Shown: positions 19,404 through 29,019 of the stretch, piece after piece | Layout of the letters: each line of letters starts with the position of its first letter | Numbering within the stretch: position 1 is the stretch's first letter | DNA from: Enterobacter quasihormaechei | GTDB taxonomy: Bacteria > Pseudomonadota > Gammaproteobacteria > Enterobacterales > Enterobacteriaceae | NCBI RefSeq assembly: GCF_004331385.1 | Contig: NZ_SJON01000011.1 | Coordinates: 62,001-126,000, forward strand | Direction of reading: 5' to 3' | DNA: 64,000 bases | The notes under the pieces: generated by a model | What the model was told of the DNA's origin: nothing | The model's database searches: none | The model's input: the letters and a program-made list of their open reading frames with translations, nothing else | Position numbers and translations under genes: made by a program

Positions 19404-20354
19404 ATGTTGAGCGCATTTCAACTCGAAAATAACCGACTGACTCGGCTTGAAGCCGAAGAGTCACAGCCCCTCATTGATGCCGTATGGGTGGATCTGGTCG
19501 AGCCGGACGACGATGAACGCCTTCGCGTACAATCTGAACTGGGGCAAAGCCTGGCGACACGCCCGGAACTGGAAGACATCGAAGCATCCGCCCGTTTTTT
19601 TGAAGACGAAGACGGCCTGCACATTCACTCCTTCTTCTTTTTTGAAGATGCCGAAGACCACGCGGGGAACTCTACCGTGGCGTTCACCATCCGCGATGGC
19701 CGCCTGTTCACCCTGCGCGAGCGCGAACTGCCGGCGTTTCGTCTCTACCGCATGCGTGCCCGCAGCCAGGCGATGATAGACGGAAACGCCTATGAGCTGC
19801 TGCTGGATCTGTTCGAAACCAAAATCGAACAGCTGGCGGATGAAATCGAAAACATCTACAGCGACCTGGAAAAGCTGAGCCGCGTGATCATGGAAGGCCA
19901 TCAGGGCGATGAATACGACGAAGCGTTGTCCACGCTGGCGGAGCTGGAAGATATCGGCTGGAAGGTGCGTTTGTGTCTGATGGATACCCAGCGCGCGCTG
20001 AACTTCCTGGTGCGCAAGGCGCGTCTGCCGGGCGGTCAGCTGGAGCAGGCGCGTGAGATTTTACGCGATATCGAATCCCTGCTGCCGCACAACGAATCCC
20101 TGTTCCAGAAGGTCAACTTCCTGATGCAGGCGGCGATGGGCTTTATCAACATTGAGCAGAACCGCATCATCAAGATCTTCTCGGTGGTCTCCGTGGTGTT
20201 CCTGCCGCCGACGCTGGTGGCGTCCAGCTACGGGATGAACTTTGAGTTTATGCCGGAGCTGAAGTGGAGCTTTGGTTACCCGGGGGCGATTATCTTTATG
20301 ATCCTCGCCGGGCTGGCGCCGTATCTGTACTTTAAGCGGAAGAACTGGCTTTGA
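19404..20354 (+). CDS. corA: Magnesium/cobalt/nickel transporter CorA
   Basis: CorA is the main constitutive Mg2+ channel of enterobacteria, a homopentamer in the inner membrane that also passes Co2+ and Ni2+. The product is 316 residues, the E. coli length, from the ATG at 19404 ([12 protein letters not shown]). The long cytoplasmic funnel domain occupies about residues 1-260. Two C-terminal membrane helices follow, with the signature [11 protein letters not shown] between them near residue 280. The protein ends in the basic KRKNWL. An ATG 48 bases upstream is in frame but not conserved. Expression is probably set by the corL leader. A BIME follows the stop. Confidence 0.98.
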   Translation: MLSAFQLENNRLTRLEAEESQPLIDAVWVDLVEPDDDERLRVQSELGQSLATRPELEDIEASARFFEDEDGLHIHSFFFFEDAEDHAGNSTVAFTIRDGRLFTLRERELPAFRLYRMRARSQAMIDGNAYELLLDLFETKIEQLADEIENIYSDLEKLSRVIMEGHQGDEYDEALSTLAELEDIGWKVRLCLMDTQRALNFLVRKARLPGGQLEQAREILRDIESLLPHNESLFQKVNFLMQAAMGFINIEQNRIIKIFSVVSVVFLPPTLVASSYGMNFEFMPELKWSFGYPGAIIFMILAGLAPYLYFKRKNWL

Positions 20355-20360
20355 GAGTTC

Positions 20361-20428
20361 GCCCGGTGGCGCTACGCTTACCGGGCCTACAGATCTTGTA
20401 GGCCGGATAGGCGCAGCCGCCATCCGGC
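20361..20428. repeat. REP pair (BIME) between corA and rarD
   Basis: Two REP units in opposite orientation, GCCCGGTGGCGC...CCGGGCCTAC at 20361-20390 and GTAGGCCGGATAGGCG...CATCCGGC at 20398-20428, lie between the convergent corA and rarD genes. Confidence 0.85.
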
Positions 20429-20437
20429 AAAAAAGCA

Positions 20438-21334
20438 CTACACCCCTCTGCGGGTCCTGCGCTGGGTATAGATCGCATCCGCAACAAAGATGGCCAACGC
20501 TACCCAGATAAAGGCGAAGGTCACCATCTTATCCGCACCCGGCACTTCGCCGTAAAATACCACTGCCAACAGGAACATCAGCGTCGGGCCAATGTACTGG
20601 AAGAAACCCAGCGTGGAGAGGCGCAGACGCGTTGCCGCGCCGGTGAAGCACAGCAGGGGAATCGTCGTGACCACGCCTGCGGCCATCAGCATCAGGTTTA
20701 ACGACCAGGGGTTGCTGCCCATGTGGCTGGTGGCGCTGTCGGCAATACCGAACAGATAGATTGCCGCGACCGGCAGCAGCCACAAGGTTTCAAACAGCAT
20801 GCCCGTCTGCGCTTCCACCGCAATCTTCTTACGCACCAGGCCGTAGAAGGCAAAGCTGAACGCCAGGCCGAGGGCGATAATCGGCAGCGAGCCAAAGGTC
20901 CACAGCTGCACCAGCACGCCGCAGAAGGCCAGAATCACCGCCACCCACTGCATCCGACGGAAGCGCTCGCCGAGGAAAATCATCCCCAGCACGATATTCA
21001 CCAGCGGGTTAATGAAGTACCCCAGGCTCGCTTCGAGCATATGATGGTTATTCACCGCCCAGATGAACAGCAGCCAGTTGCCGCCGATCAGCACTGCGGA
21101 AAGCGCGAGCAGGAAGACCTTCTTCGGCGTTTTCAGCAGCGTTTTGACGCCTGACCACTGACGGCTGATGCTCATCAGCGCGATCATAAAGAAAAACGAC
21201 CAGATGACGCGGTGGGTGAGGATTTCGTCCGCCGGGACATAGGCGATAAGCTTGAAGTACGCCGGCGCGATACCCCAAATAAAATAAGCGGCAAGGGCGA
21301 GTAAAACGCCCTGCCGCGTCTGTTTAGCATCCAT
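20438..21334 (-). CDS. rarD: EamA-family permease RarD
   Basis: RarD is an inner-membrane protein of the drug/metabolite transporter superfamily (EamA domain). It is named for a predicted role in chloramphenicol resistance, and its natural substrate is unknown. The product is 298 residues (296 in E. coli) with about ten hydrophobic segments. It opens QGVLLALAAYFIWGIAPAYFKL. Conserved landmarks include LTHRVIWSFFFM, GNWLLFIWAVN, ASLGYFINPLVNIVLGMIF and LGFFQYIGPTLMFLLAV. It ends in basic residues (TQRRTRRGV). yigI lies 51 bases upstream in the same direction. Confidence 0.92.
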   Translation of the reverse strand: MDAKQTRQGVLLALAAYFIWGIAPAYFKLIAYVPADEILTHRVIWSFFFMIALMSISRQWSGVKTLLKTPKKVFLLALSAVLIGGNWLLFIWAVNNHHMLEASLGYFINPLVNIVLGMIFLGERFRRMQWVAVILAFCGVLVQLWTFGSLPIIALGLAFSFAFYGLVRKKIAVEAQTGMLFETLWLLPVAAIYLFGIADSATSHMGSNPWSLNLMLMAAGVVTTIPLLCFTGAATRLRLSTLGFFQYIGPTLMFLLAVVFYGEVPGADKMVTFAFIWVALAIFVADAIYTQRRTRRGV

Positions 21335-21385
21335 CGGGAAAATCCGTTACAAAAAAGTGAATCAATTTTACCCGAATTTGCCGCC

Positions 21386-21853
21386 TCAACCCACCATATA
21401 AGTGGCGGTTGCGCTGGCGATATAAACCTGCTCTTCGTTATGCAGCTCAACGCGGGCAACGGCAACTTTATTCCCGGCACGCAGCAGGCTGCTGGTGCAG
21501 GTAAAGCGGTTTCCTCGTCCTGGTCGCAGGTAGTCGACGCGTAAATCGATGGTTCCCATGCGCGACAGGCGCTGGCGTAACTCATCTTCGTTGATGGTGT
21601 CGTGGCGCGTCAGCGTGCTGCCCACGCACACCAGACCGGCCGCCACGTCCAGCGCAGAGGCAATCACCCCGCCATGCAAAATGCTTTGCGCCCAGTTGCC
21701 CACCATCATTGGCTGATTATTGAAGCTAAGCTGAGCAAAGTCTTTTTCGTATCGTTCCAGCTCAAGACCCAGTGCACGGTTAAACGGCATGTGGTACACA
21801 AAAATCTCGCCCACGAGTTTTAACGTTTCTTCGGCGGTTAGCGTGGCTGACAT
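21386..21853 (-). CDS. yigI: Hotdog-fold thioesterase-like protein YigI
   Basis: YigI belongs to the PaaI/DUF4442-like hotdog thioesterase group. E. coli YigI has been described as an acyl-CoA thioesterase acting on medium- and long-chain substrates, and the family match is clear. The product is 155 residues from the ATG at 21853 ([14 protein letters not shown]), the E. coli length. An ATG four codons upstream is less likely. The active-site segment [22 protein letters not shown] near residue 57 contains the HGG motif. The C-terminal strands end in [15 protein letters not shown]. It is divergent from pldA. Confidence 0.92.
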   Translation of the reverse strand: MSATLTAEETLKLVGEIFVYHMPFNRALGLELERYEKDFAQLSFNNQPMMVGNWAQSILHGGVIASALDVAAGLVCVGSTLTRHDTINEDELRQRLSRMGTIDLRVDYLRPGRGNRFTCTSSLLRAGNKVAVARVELHNEEQVYIASATATYMVG

Positions 21854-22013
21854 CAGACGTGGCATCCTTGTTGTTAATAAAATGTTGATTTTATGCTTCA
21901 GGATAAAGGAATGCCACTTTAAGAAACGAGGAAGCGGAAGTTATCGCAGAAGTCTGTAGAATGCGCAGACAAAACTATTCATTAAATGTCACAATTTCAG
22001 GAGAACACCACCG

Positions 22014-22883
22014 ATGCGGACGTATCTGGGTTGGTTACTGGCGGCGGTTGCGCTGCCCCTCACAGCATATGCGCAGGAAGCGACGATCAAAGAAGTGCAT
22101 GATAAACCTGCCGTTCAGGGCAGCATCATCGCCAATATGCTTCAGGAGCACGACAATCCGTTCACGCTGTACCCCTATGACACAAACTACGTGATCTACA
22201 CCCAGACCAGCGATCTCAACAAAGAGGCGATAAGTTCCTATAACTGGTCTGATAATGCGCGTAAAGATGAGGTGAAGTTCCAGCTCAGCCTCGCCTTCCC
22301 GTTCTGGCGCGGCATCCTGGGGCCGAACTCGGTGCTCGGCGCGTCCTACACGCAGAAGTCATGGTGGCAGCTCTCCAACAGCGGCGAATCTTCACCGTTC
22401 CGCGAAACCAACTATGAGCCGCAGCTGTTCCTCGGTTTCGCCACCGATTATGAGTTTGCAGGCTGGACGCTGCGCGACGTAGAGGTGGGTTATAACCACG
22501 ATTCCAACGGTCGTTCCGACCCAACCTCACGCAGCTGGAACCGCGTCTATACGCGTCTGATGGCGCAGAACGGCAATTTCATGGTGGAAGTGAAGCCGTG
22601 GTACGTGGTGGGCAGCACCGATGACAACCCGGATATCACCAAATACATGGGCTACTATCAGCTTAAGGTGGGCTATCAGCTGGGTGACGCGGTGCTGAGC
22701 GCCAAAGGTCAGTACAACTGGAACACCGGATACGGCGGCGCTGAGCTGGGCCTGAGCTACCCGGTGACGAAACACGTGCGTCTCTATACCCAGGTGTATA
22801 GCGGCTACGGCGAATCGCTGATCGACTACAACTTCAACCAGACCCGCGTCGGTGTGGGCGTCATGCTGAACGATATTTTCTAA
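22014..22883 (+). CDS. pldA: Outer membrane phospholipase A
   Basis: PldA is a 12-stranded outer-membrane barrel. It hydrolyses phospholipids that reach the outer leaflet and is activated by dimerisation and Ca2+. The product is 289 residues, the E. coli length. A signal peptide of about 20 residues ends LPLTAYA. The catalytic His and Ser are in YNHDSNGRSDPTSRSWNRVY near residues 162-164, and the Asn of the triad lies in SRSWNR. The C-terminal residue is Phe (VGVMLNDIF), as needed for BAM-dependent insertion. It is divergent from yigI. A weak hairpin (AGGCGC/GCGCCT, near 22927-22948) lies before recQ. Confidence 0.97.
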   Translation: MRTYLGWLLAAVALPLTAYAQEATIKEVHDKPAVQGSIIANMLQEHDNPFTLYPYDTNYVIYTQTSDLNKEAISSYNWSDNARKDEVKFQLSLAFPFWRGILGPNSVLGASYTQKSWWQLSNSGESSPFRETNYEPQLFLGFATDYEFAGWTLRDVEVGYNHDSNGRSDPTSRSWNRVYTRLMAQNGNFMVEVKPWYVVGSTDDNPDITKYMGYYQLKVGYQLGDAVLSAKGQYNWNTGYGGAELGLSYPVTKHVRLYTQVYSGYGESLIDYNFNQTRVGVGVMLNDIF

Positions 22884-22973
22884 GCTGCTCGAATGTTTTT
22901 GCGTTAAACGTTGAAGTTTCTCTCTCAGGCGCTGAAAATAGCGCCTGTTTCATTTCTGGCATATGGGGTTAAC

Positions 22974-24803
22974 GTGGCGCAGGCGGAAGTATTGAATCAG
23001 GAATCGCTGGCTAAACAGGTTTTGCATGAAACCTTTGGCTACCAGCAGTTCCGTCCTGGCCAGGAAACCATCATTGAAACCGTGCTGGAAGGCCGCGATT
23101 GCCTGGTGGTGATGCCGACCGGCGGCGGTAAATCGCTCTGCTATCAGGTGCCCGCGCTGGTGCTTAACGGCCTGACGGTCGTGGTATCGCCCCTTATTTC
23201 CCTGATGAAAGACCAGGTCGACCAGCTGCTCGCCAACGGCGTGGCGGCGGCCTGTCTTAACTCAACGCAAACCCGCGAGCAGCAGCAAGAGGTGATGGCC
23301 GGGTGCCGCACCGGACAGGTTCGTCTGCTGTATATCGCGCCAGAGCGCCTGATGCTGGACAACTTCCTCGAAAACCTGGCGCACTGGAACCCGGTCCTGC
23401 TGGCGGTGGATGAAGCGCACTGTATCTCCCAGTGGGGGCACGACTTCCGCCCGGAATATGCCGCGCTCGGCCAGCTGCGTCAGCGCTTCCCCGAGCTGCC
23501 GTTTATGGCGCTTACCGCCACGGCGGACGACACCACGCGTCTGGATATCGTTCGCCTGCTGGGGCTGAAAGATCCGTACATCCAGGTCAGCAGCTTCGAT
23601 AGACCGAACATCCGCTACATGCTGATGGAAAAATTCAAGCCGTTGGATCAGCTCCTGCGCTACGTGCAGGAGCAGCGCGGCAAGTCCGGCATTATCTACT
23701 GCAACAGCCGCGCGAAGGTGGAAGACACCGCCGCGCGTCTGCAAAACCGCGGCTTTAGCGCCGCGGCCTATCACGCCGGGCTGGAGAACCACATCCGCGC
23801 CGAGGTGCAGGAGAAATTCCAGCGCGACGACCTGCAAATCGTCGTCGCGACGGTGGCGTTCGGGATGGGGATCAACAAGCCCAACGTGCGCTTTGTGGTG
23901 CATTTCGACATTCCGCGCAACATTGAATCCTACTATCAGGAAACCGGCCGCGCGGGGCGTGATGGCCTGCCTGCGGAAGCGATGCTGTTTTACGATCCGG
24001 CGGATATGGCGTGGCTGCGCCGCTGTCTGGAAGAGAAACCGCAGGGGCAGTTGCAGGATATCGAACGCCACAAGCTCAACGCGATGGGGGCCTTTGCCGA
24101 AGCGCAAACCTGCCGCCGTCTGGTGCTGCTCAACTACTTTGGTGAAGGACGACAGGCACCGTGCGGCAACTGCGATATCTGCCTCGACCCACCAAAGCAA
24201 TACGATGGCCTGATGGACGCGCGTAAAGCGCTCTCGACTATCGGACGCGTGAACCAGCGCTTCGGGATGGGCTACGTGGTGGAAGTGCTGCGCGGTGCCA
24301 ACAACCAGCGTATCCGCGACATGGGTCACGACAAGCTGCCGGTTTACGGCATCGGTAAAGATCAGAGCCACGAGCACTGGGTGAGCATTATCCGCCAGCT
24401 GATCCACCTCGGCTTTGCCACGCAAAATATCGCCCAGCACTCTGCGCTTCAGCTCACCGAAGCGGCGCGGCCGGTCCTGCGCGGCGAGGTGGAGCTGAAG
24501 CTCGCCGTGCCGCGCGTCGTCGCCCTCAAGCCGCGTGTGATGCAAAAATCCTACGGCGGCAACTACGATCGCAAGCTGTTCGCCAAGCTGCGTAAGCTGC
24601 GCAAGGCCATTGCGGATGAAGAGAACATCCCGCCATACGTGGTGTTCAACGACGCGACGCTGATTGAGATGGCCGAGCAGATGCCGCTCAGCGCCAGCGA
24701 AATGCTCAGCGTCAACGGCGTCGGTACGCGCAAGCTGGAGCGCTTTGGTAAAGAATTTATGGCGCTCATCCGCTCTCACGCCGATGGTGATGATGAGGAG
24801 TAG
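22974..24803 (+). CDS. recQ: ATP-dependent DNA helicase RecQ
   Basis: RecQ is a 3'-5' superfamily 2 helicase of the RecF recombination pathway that also acts at stalled forks. The product is 609 residues, the E. coli length, if translation starts at GTG 22974 (MAQAEVLNQES). Upstream codons are open but do not resemble the family. Helicase motifs are MPTGGGKSLCYQ, VVSPLISLMKDQ, DEAHCISQWGHDFRPEY, LTATAD, and QETGRAGRDG. The zinc-binding cysteines are in CRRLVLLNYFGEG and CGNCDIC. A winged-helix region and a C-terminal HRDC domain (PPYVVFNDATLIEMA) follow. Confidence 0.97.
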   Translation: MAQAEVLNQESLAKQVLHETFGYQQFRPGQETIIETVLEGRDCLVVMPTGGGKSLCYQVPALVLNGLTVVVSPLISLMKDQVDQLLANGVAAACLNSTQTREQQQEVMAGCRTGQVRLLYIAPERLMLDNFLENLAHWNPVLLAVDEAHCISQWGHDFRPEYAALGQLRQRFPELPFMALTATADDTTRLDIVRLLGLKDPYIQVSSFDRPNIRYMLMEKFKPLDQLLRYVQEQRGKSGIIYCNSRAKVEDTAARLQNRGFSAAAYHAGLENHIRAEVQEKFQRDDLQIVVATVAFGMGINKPNVRFVVHFDIPRNIESYYQETGRAGRDGLPAEAMLFYDPADMAWLRRCLEEKPQGQLQDIERHKLNAMGAFAEAQTCRRLVLLNYFGEGRQAPCGNCDICLDPPKQYDGLMDARKALSTIGRVNQRFGMGYVVEVLRGANNQRIRDMGHDKLPVYGIGKDQSHEHWVSIIRQLIHLGFATQNIAQHSALQLTEAARPVLRGEVELKLAVPRVVALKPRVMQKSYGGNYDRKLFAKLRKLRKAIADEENIPPYVVFNDATLIEMAEQMPLSASEMLSVNGVGTRKLERFGKEFMALIRSHADGDDEE

Positions 24804-24864
24804 TCAGCCGGGCGAAAAAGTGCCAGGATGATGACTCACTGAATTATTTCCCCGCGAGCTAATT

Positions 24865-25485
24865 ATGTTAATGCTATTTCTCACCGTGGCGTTAGTGCAT
24901 ATCGTTGCGCTGATGAGCCCTGGCCCTGACTTTTTCTTCGTATCACAAACGGCCGTCAGCCGCTCCCGCAAAGAGGCGATGATGGGTGTGCTCGGTATTA
25001 CCATGGGCGTCATGGTCTGGGCGGCGGTTGCGCTGCTCGGGCTGAACCTGATCCTGGCGAAGATGGCGTGGCTACACGACATCATTATGGTCGGCGGTGG
25101 ACTGTACCTGTGCTGGATGGGCTATCAGATGCTGCGCGGGGCGCTGAAGAAAGAAGAGAAAAAGCCGGAAGAGCCAAAGGTTGAGCTGGCAACGGGCGGA
25201 CGAAGCTTTGTGAAAGGTCTCCTGACCAACCTGGCGAACCCGAAAGCGATTATCTATTTCGGCTCCGTGTTCTCGCTGTTTGTGGGTGATAGCGTCGGCG
25301 CGGGCGCGCGCTGGGGGATCTTCCTGCTGATCGTCGTTGAGACGTTCGCCTGGTTCACTATTGTTGCCAGCCTGTTCGCCTTACCGGCAATGCGTCGCGG
25401 CTACCAGCGTATCGCGAAGTGGATCGACGGCTTTGCCGGCGCGCTGTTCGCCGGCTTCGGCATTCATCTCATCATTTCTCGCTAA
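24865..25485 (+). CDS. rhtC: Threonine efflux protein RhtC
   Basis: RhtC is a LysE-family inner-membrane exporter that gives resistance to threonine. The product is 206 residues, the usual length, with six predicted membrane helices. The N-terminal LysE signature [20 protein letters not shown] starts near residue 14, and the central segment [22 protein letters not shown] is conserved. It is preceded by a 61-base gap after recQ and is convergent with rhtB, overlapping it by four bases at the stop codons. Confidence 0.94.
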   Translation: MLMLFLTVALVHIVALMSPGPDFFFVSQTAVSRSRKEAMMGVLGITMGVMVWAAVALLGLNLILAKMAWLHDIIMVGGGLYLCWMGYQMLRGALKKEEKKPEEPKVELATGGRSFVKGLLTNLANPKAIIYFGSVFSLFVGDSVGAGARWGIFLLIVVETFAWFTIVASLFALPAMRRGYQRIAKWIDGFAGALFAGFGIHLIISR

Positions 25486-26102
25486 GCATGACGCGCTGAC
25501 GCAAGCAGCGCGCCAACCAGCATAAACAGCGAACCAAAGACTTTATTCAGGGCCTTCATCTGCTTAGGCCCTTTGATCCACGCCGCAATTCGCTGCGCCA
25601 GCGTCGCGTAACCAATCATCACAATGATATCGACAATAATGGTGGTCGCGCCGAGCACCACATACTGCATGACCTGAGGCTGATGCGGCACGATAAACTG
25701 CGGGAACAGGGCGGCGAGGAACACGATGCTTTTTGGGTTGGTCAGGTTAACGAACACCGCGCGCTTAAACAGATGGCCGCGTGTTTGCGTCCGGGAGAGC
25801 GTATTCAGGTCAATTGAGCCAGCCGCGCGCCACTGCTGAATGCCCAGCCAAATCAGATACGCCGCACCGGCCCACTTCAGCACTTCAAACGCCAGCACCG
25901 AACGGGAGAACAGCGTCCCCAGGCCAATCCCCACCAGCACAATGTGAATGCCAAGCCCGGTCTGTAAACCGGCAATCGACGCCGCCGCGCCGCGATAGCC
26001 GTGGTTGATGGAGGTGGTCATGGTATTGATGGCCCCGGAGCCGGGTGAAAGGCTGAGGATGATGGATGTCAGCAGATAAGCGAACCACCACTCGAAGGTC
26101 AT
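25482..26102 (-). CDS. rhtB: Homoserine/homoserine lactone efflux protein RhtB
   Basis: RhtB is the LysE-family exporter that gives resistance to homoserine and homoserine lactone. The product is 206 residues with six predicted membrane helices. The signature [21 protein letters not shown] near residue 18 and [18 protein letters not shown] mark the family. It is a paralogue of the adjacent rhtC in tail-to-tail arrangement, as in E. coli. The start lies 111 bases from the divergent pldB start. Confidence 0.94.
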   Translation of the reverse strand: MTFEWWFAYLLTSIILSLSPGSGAINTMTTSINHGYRGAAASIAGLQTGLGIHIVLVGIGLGTLFSRSVLAFEVLKWAGAAYLIWLGIQQWRAAGSIDLNTLSRTQTRGHLFKRAVFVNLTNPKSIVFLAALFPQFIVPHQPQVMQYVVLGATTIIVDIIVMIGYATLAQRIAAWIKGPKQMKALNKVFGSLFMLVGALLASARHA

Positions 26103-26213
26103 TTGAAACTCCCGGATCGTCTGTTTTTATGCCACAATACGCTATTGTTGAGTCATTTTGTGACCGATGACGAAAAAAACTATATTCCCTGGATTACGGG
26201 GGGTGGAAACCCA

Positions 26214-27206
26214 ATGTTTCAGCAGAAAAAGGACTGGGAAACACGAGAAAACGCATTTGCGGCTTTCTCCATGGGGCCGCTGAGCGATTTCTGGCGCCAG
26301 CGAGAGGAAGATGAATTTACGGGCGTCGGAGGGATCCCGGTACGCTTCGTTCGTTTCCGTGATGAAAAAAATGACCGGGTGATTGTGGTCTGCCCCGGCC
26401 GTATCGAAAGTTACGTCAAATATGCCGAGCTGGCGTATGACCTGTTCCATCTGGGCTTCGACGTATTAATTATCGACCATCGCGGGCAGGGGCTTTCAGG
26501 CCGGTTGCTGCCGGATACCCATCGCGGCCACGTGGATAACTTCAGCGATTACGTCGACGATTTCGCCGCGTTCTGGGAGCAGGAAGTGCAGCCAGGCCCG
26601 TGGCGCAAGCGCTATATACTGGCGCACTCCATGGGCGGCGCCATTTCCACGCTGTTTTTGCAGCGCTACGATCACCAGTGCGATGCCATCGCGCTTACCG
26701 CGCCGATGTATGGCATTGTGATTCGTTTCCCTGACTGGATGGTACGCCATCTTCTCGACTGGGCTGAGGGCCATCAGCGTATTCGGGAAAATTATGCCAT
26801 CGGGACAGGGCGCTGGCGGGCGCTGCCTTTTGCCATCAACGTGTTAACCCACAGCCGGCAGCGCTATCGCCGTAACCTGCGCTTTTATGCCGATGAGCCG
26901 CGCTTACGCGTCGGTGGCCCGACCTGGCACTGGGTGCGGGAAGGCATTCACGCCGGCGAGCAGGTGCTGGCGGGCGTGGGTGATGATGACACGCCGACGC
27001 TTCTGATTCAGGCGGAGGAAGAGCGTGTGGTGGATAACCGCATGCACGATCGATACTGTGAACTGCGCGCCGCGGCGGGCCACCCGTGTGAAGGGGGTAA
27101 ACCGCTTGTCATCAACGGCGCGTACCATGAGATCCTTTTCGAAAAGGACGCTATGCGCTCAGTCGCGCTCAACGCTATTGTTGAATTTTTCAACAGGCAT
27201 AACTGA
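26214..27206 (+). CDS. pldB: Lysophospholipase L2
   Basis: PldB is a peripheral inner-membrane alpha/beta hydrolase that cleaves lysophospholipids and can transfer acyl groups to phosphatidylglycerol. The product is 330 residues from the ATG at 26214 (MFQQKKDWETRENAF). E. coli PldB is 340, and the difference is a shorter C-terminus. The nucleophile Ser is in the GxSxG motif LAHSMGGAIS near residue 140. Downstream acid and His are expected in QAEEERVVDN and GAYHEILFE. The frame is open 37 codons further upstream into the rhtB promoter region, but that part is unrelated. yigL follows after 30 bases. In Salmonella pldB-yigL is one transcript. Confidence 0.94.
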   Translation: MFQQKKDWETRENAFAAFSMGPLSDFWRQREEDEFTGVGGIPVRFVRFRDEKNDRVIVVCPGRIESYVKYAELAYDLFHLGFDVLIIDHRGQGLSGRLLPDTHRGHVDNFSDYVDDFAAFWEQEVQPGPWRKRYILAHSMGGAISTLFLQRYDHQCDAIALTAPMYGIVIRFPDWMVRHLLDWAEGHQRIRENYAIGTGRWRALPFAINVLTHSRQRYRRNLRFYADEPRLRVGGPTWHWVREGIHAGEQVLAGVGDDDTPTLLIQAEEERVVDNRMHDRYCELRAAAGHPCEGGKPLVINGAYHEILFEKDAMRSVALNAIVEFFNRHN

Positions 27207-27236
27207 TTACTGTTTTCACCAGAGGTTTAAATCCCT

Positions 27237-28037
27237 ATGTACCAGGTTGTTGCATCTGATTTAGATGGCACGCTGCTTTCCCCCGACCACACCCTGTCGC
27301 CTTACGCGAAAGAGACCTTAAAACTCCTGACCGCCCGCGGCGTGAACTTTGTCTTCGCCACCGGCCGCCACCACGTGGACGTGGGGCAGATCCGCGATAA
27401 CCTGGAAATCAAATCGTACATGATCACCTCCAACGGCGCTCGCGTACACGACACAGACGGCAACCTCATTTTCACCCATAACCTGGATCGTGATATCGCC
27501 GCCGATCTGTTCGGCGTGGTGCATAACAACCCGGATATCGTCACCAACGTTTACCGTGACGACGAATGGTTTATGAACCGTCATCGCCCGGACGAAATGC
27601 GCTTCTTCAAGGAAGCGGTATTCAACTACTCGCTGTATGAGCCGGGTTTGCTGGATCCGGAGGGGATCAGCAAAGTGTTCTTTACCTGCGAAAGCCACGA
27701 AGCGCTGCTGCCGCTGGAGCAGGCGATCAACGCCCGCTGGGGCGACCGCGTCAACGTGAGCTTCTCCACGCTGACCTGTCTGGAAGTGATGGCGGGCGGC
27801 GTGTCCAAAGGTCACGCCCTGGAAGCGGTGGCAAAACGTCTGGGCTTTGAGCTGAAAGACTGCATCGCGTTCGGCGACGGCATGAACGATGCCGAGATGC
27901 TCTCCATGGCGGGCAAAGGCTGCATCATGCAGAACGCGCACCAGCGCCTTAAAGACCTGCACCCGGAGCTGGAAGTGATCGGCACTAACGCCGATAACGC
28001 GGTACCTAAGTATTTGCGCAAGCTGTTCCTTGAATAA
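27237..28037 (+). CDS. yigL: HAD-type sugar phosphate/pyridoxal phosphate phosphatase YigL
   Basis: YigL is a Cof-type HAD phosphatase. It acts on pyridoxal phosphate and on sugar phosphates, and helps relieve sugar-phosphate stress when the sRNA SgrS stabilises its mRNA. The product is 266 residues, as in E. coli. Motif I is DLDGTLLSPDH near residue 8, motif II is ITSNGARVHD, and motif IV is FGDGMNDAEMLSMAG near residue 218 with Lys in GGVSKGHAL. In Salmonella SgrS pairs inside the upstream pldB coding region. I did not try to align that site. Confidence 0.95.
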   Translation: MYQVVASDLDGTLLSPDHTLSPYAKETLKLLTARGVNFVFATGRHHVDVGQIRDNLEIKSYMITSNGARVHDTDGNLIFTHNLDRDIAADLFGVVHNNPDIVTNVYRDDEWFMNRHRPDEMRFFKEAVFNYSLYEPGLLDPEGISKVFFTCESHEALLPLEQAINARWGDRVNVSFSTLTCLEVMAGGVSKGHALEAVAKRLGFELKDCIAFGDGMNDAEMLSMAGKGCIMQNAHQRLKDLHPELEVIGTNADNAVPKYLRKLFLE

Positions 28038-28119
28038 TCTTCATTTGATTGTTTATTGCTCAGATGTCAACTAAAGAGTTCGCTACAATGCCTGTCCTTC
28101 TTTCTGAGAGACAAGCATT

Positions 28120-29019
28120 GTGGCGCTACTCATTATCACCACTATCCTGTGGGCCTTCTCCTTTAGCCTGATTGGCGAATACCTTGCCGGATCGGTCGAC
28201 AGCTACTTCTCGGTACTGATGCGCGTAGGGCTGGCGGCGCTGGTATTCCTGCCGTTCCTGCGCACCCGCGGGCAATCGCTGAACACCATTCTGTTGTACA
28301 TGCTGGTGGGCGCGATGCAGCTCGGCATCATGTATCTGTTCAGCTTTCGGGCCTACGTCTACCTGTCCGTCTCGGAATTCCTGCTCTTTACCGTCCTGAC
28401 GCCGCTCTATATCACGCTGATTTACGACCTGCTCAGCAAGCGCCGCCTGCGCTGGGGATATCTGCTGAGCGCCGCGCTGGCGGTAATTGGCGCGGCGATC
28501 ATTCGCTACGACAAGGTGAGCGATCACTTCTGGACCGGGCTGATGTTCGTCCAGCTCGCCAATATCAGCTTCGCCATCGGGATGGTGGGTTACAAACGCC
28601 TGATGGAAACCCGTCCGATGCCGCAGCATAACGCGTTTGCATGGTTCTATATGGGCGCGGCGATTGTCGCGGTGGCGGCGTGGTTTCTGCTCGGCAATCC
28701 GCAAAGGCTGCCGACCACTACCGTGCAGTGGAGCGTTCTGGTCTGGCTGGGCGTGGTGGCGTCGGGGCTGGGGTACTTTATGTGGAACTACGGCGCTACG
28801 CAGGTAGACGCCGGAACGCTGGGGATCATGAACAACGTACACGTCCCGGCGGGACTGCTGGTAAACCTCGCCATCTGGCAGGAACAGCCGCACTGGCCGA
28901 GCTTCCTTATTGGGGGAACGGTGATCCTGGCTTCGCTGTGGGTACATCGCCGCTGGGTCGCTCCGCGCTCCGCACAAACGGAAGATGGTCGCACGCGTGG
29001 TTCCGCGCTGAGCGAATAA
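28120..29019 (+). CDS. bioP: Biotin transporter BioP (YigM)
   Basis: BioP is a single-component, high-affinity biotin importer of the carboxylate/amino acid/amine transporter group (EamA-like). The product is 299 residues, the E. coli length, with about ten membrane segments. It starts at GTG 28120 ([21 protein letters not shown]). Conserved segments include [46 protein letters not shown] and [17 protein letters not shown]. It is convergent with metR and overlaps its 3' end by 113 bases, as both C-terminal tails read through the same DNA. I looked for a BirA operator upstream and did not find a convincing one. Confidence 0.93.
   Translation: MALLIITTILWAFSFSLIGEYLAGSVDSYFSVLMRVGLAALVFLPFLRTRGQSLNTILLYMLVGAMQLGIMYLFSFRAYVYLSVSEFLLFTVLTPLYITLIYDLLSKRRLRWGYLLSAALAVIGAAIIRYDKVSDHFWTGLMFVQLANISFAIGMVGYKRLMETRPMPQHNAFAWFYMGAAIVAVAAWFLLGNPQRLPTTTVQWSVLVWLGVVASGLGYFMWNYGATQVDAGTLGIMNNVHVPAGLLVNLAIWQEQPHWPSFLIGGTVILASLWVHRRWVAPRSAQTEDGRTRGSALSE

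Noticed and set aside
28038-28119. Possible BirA operator before bioP
   Set aside because: TGTCAACT and AGTT..ACAA fragments are present, but they do not match the TTGTAAACC half-sites or their spacing.
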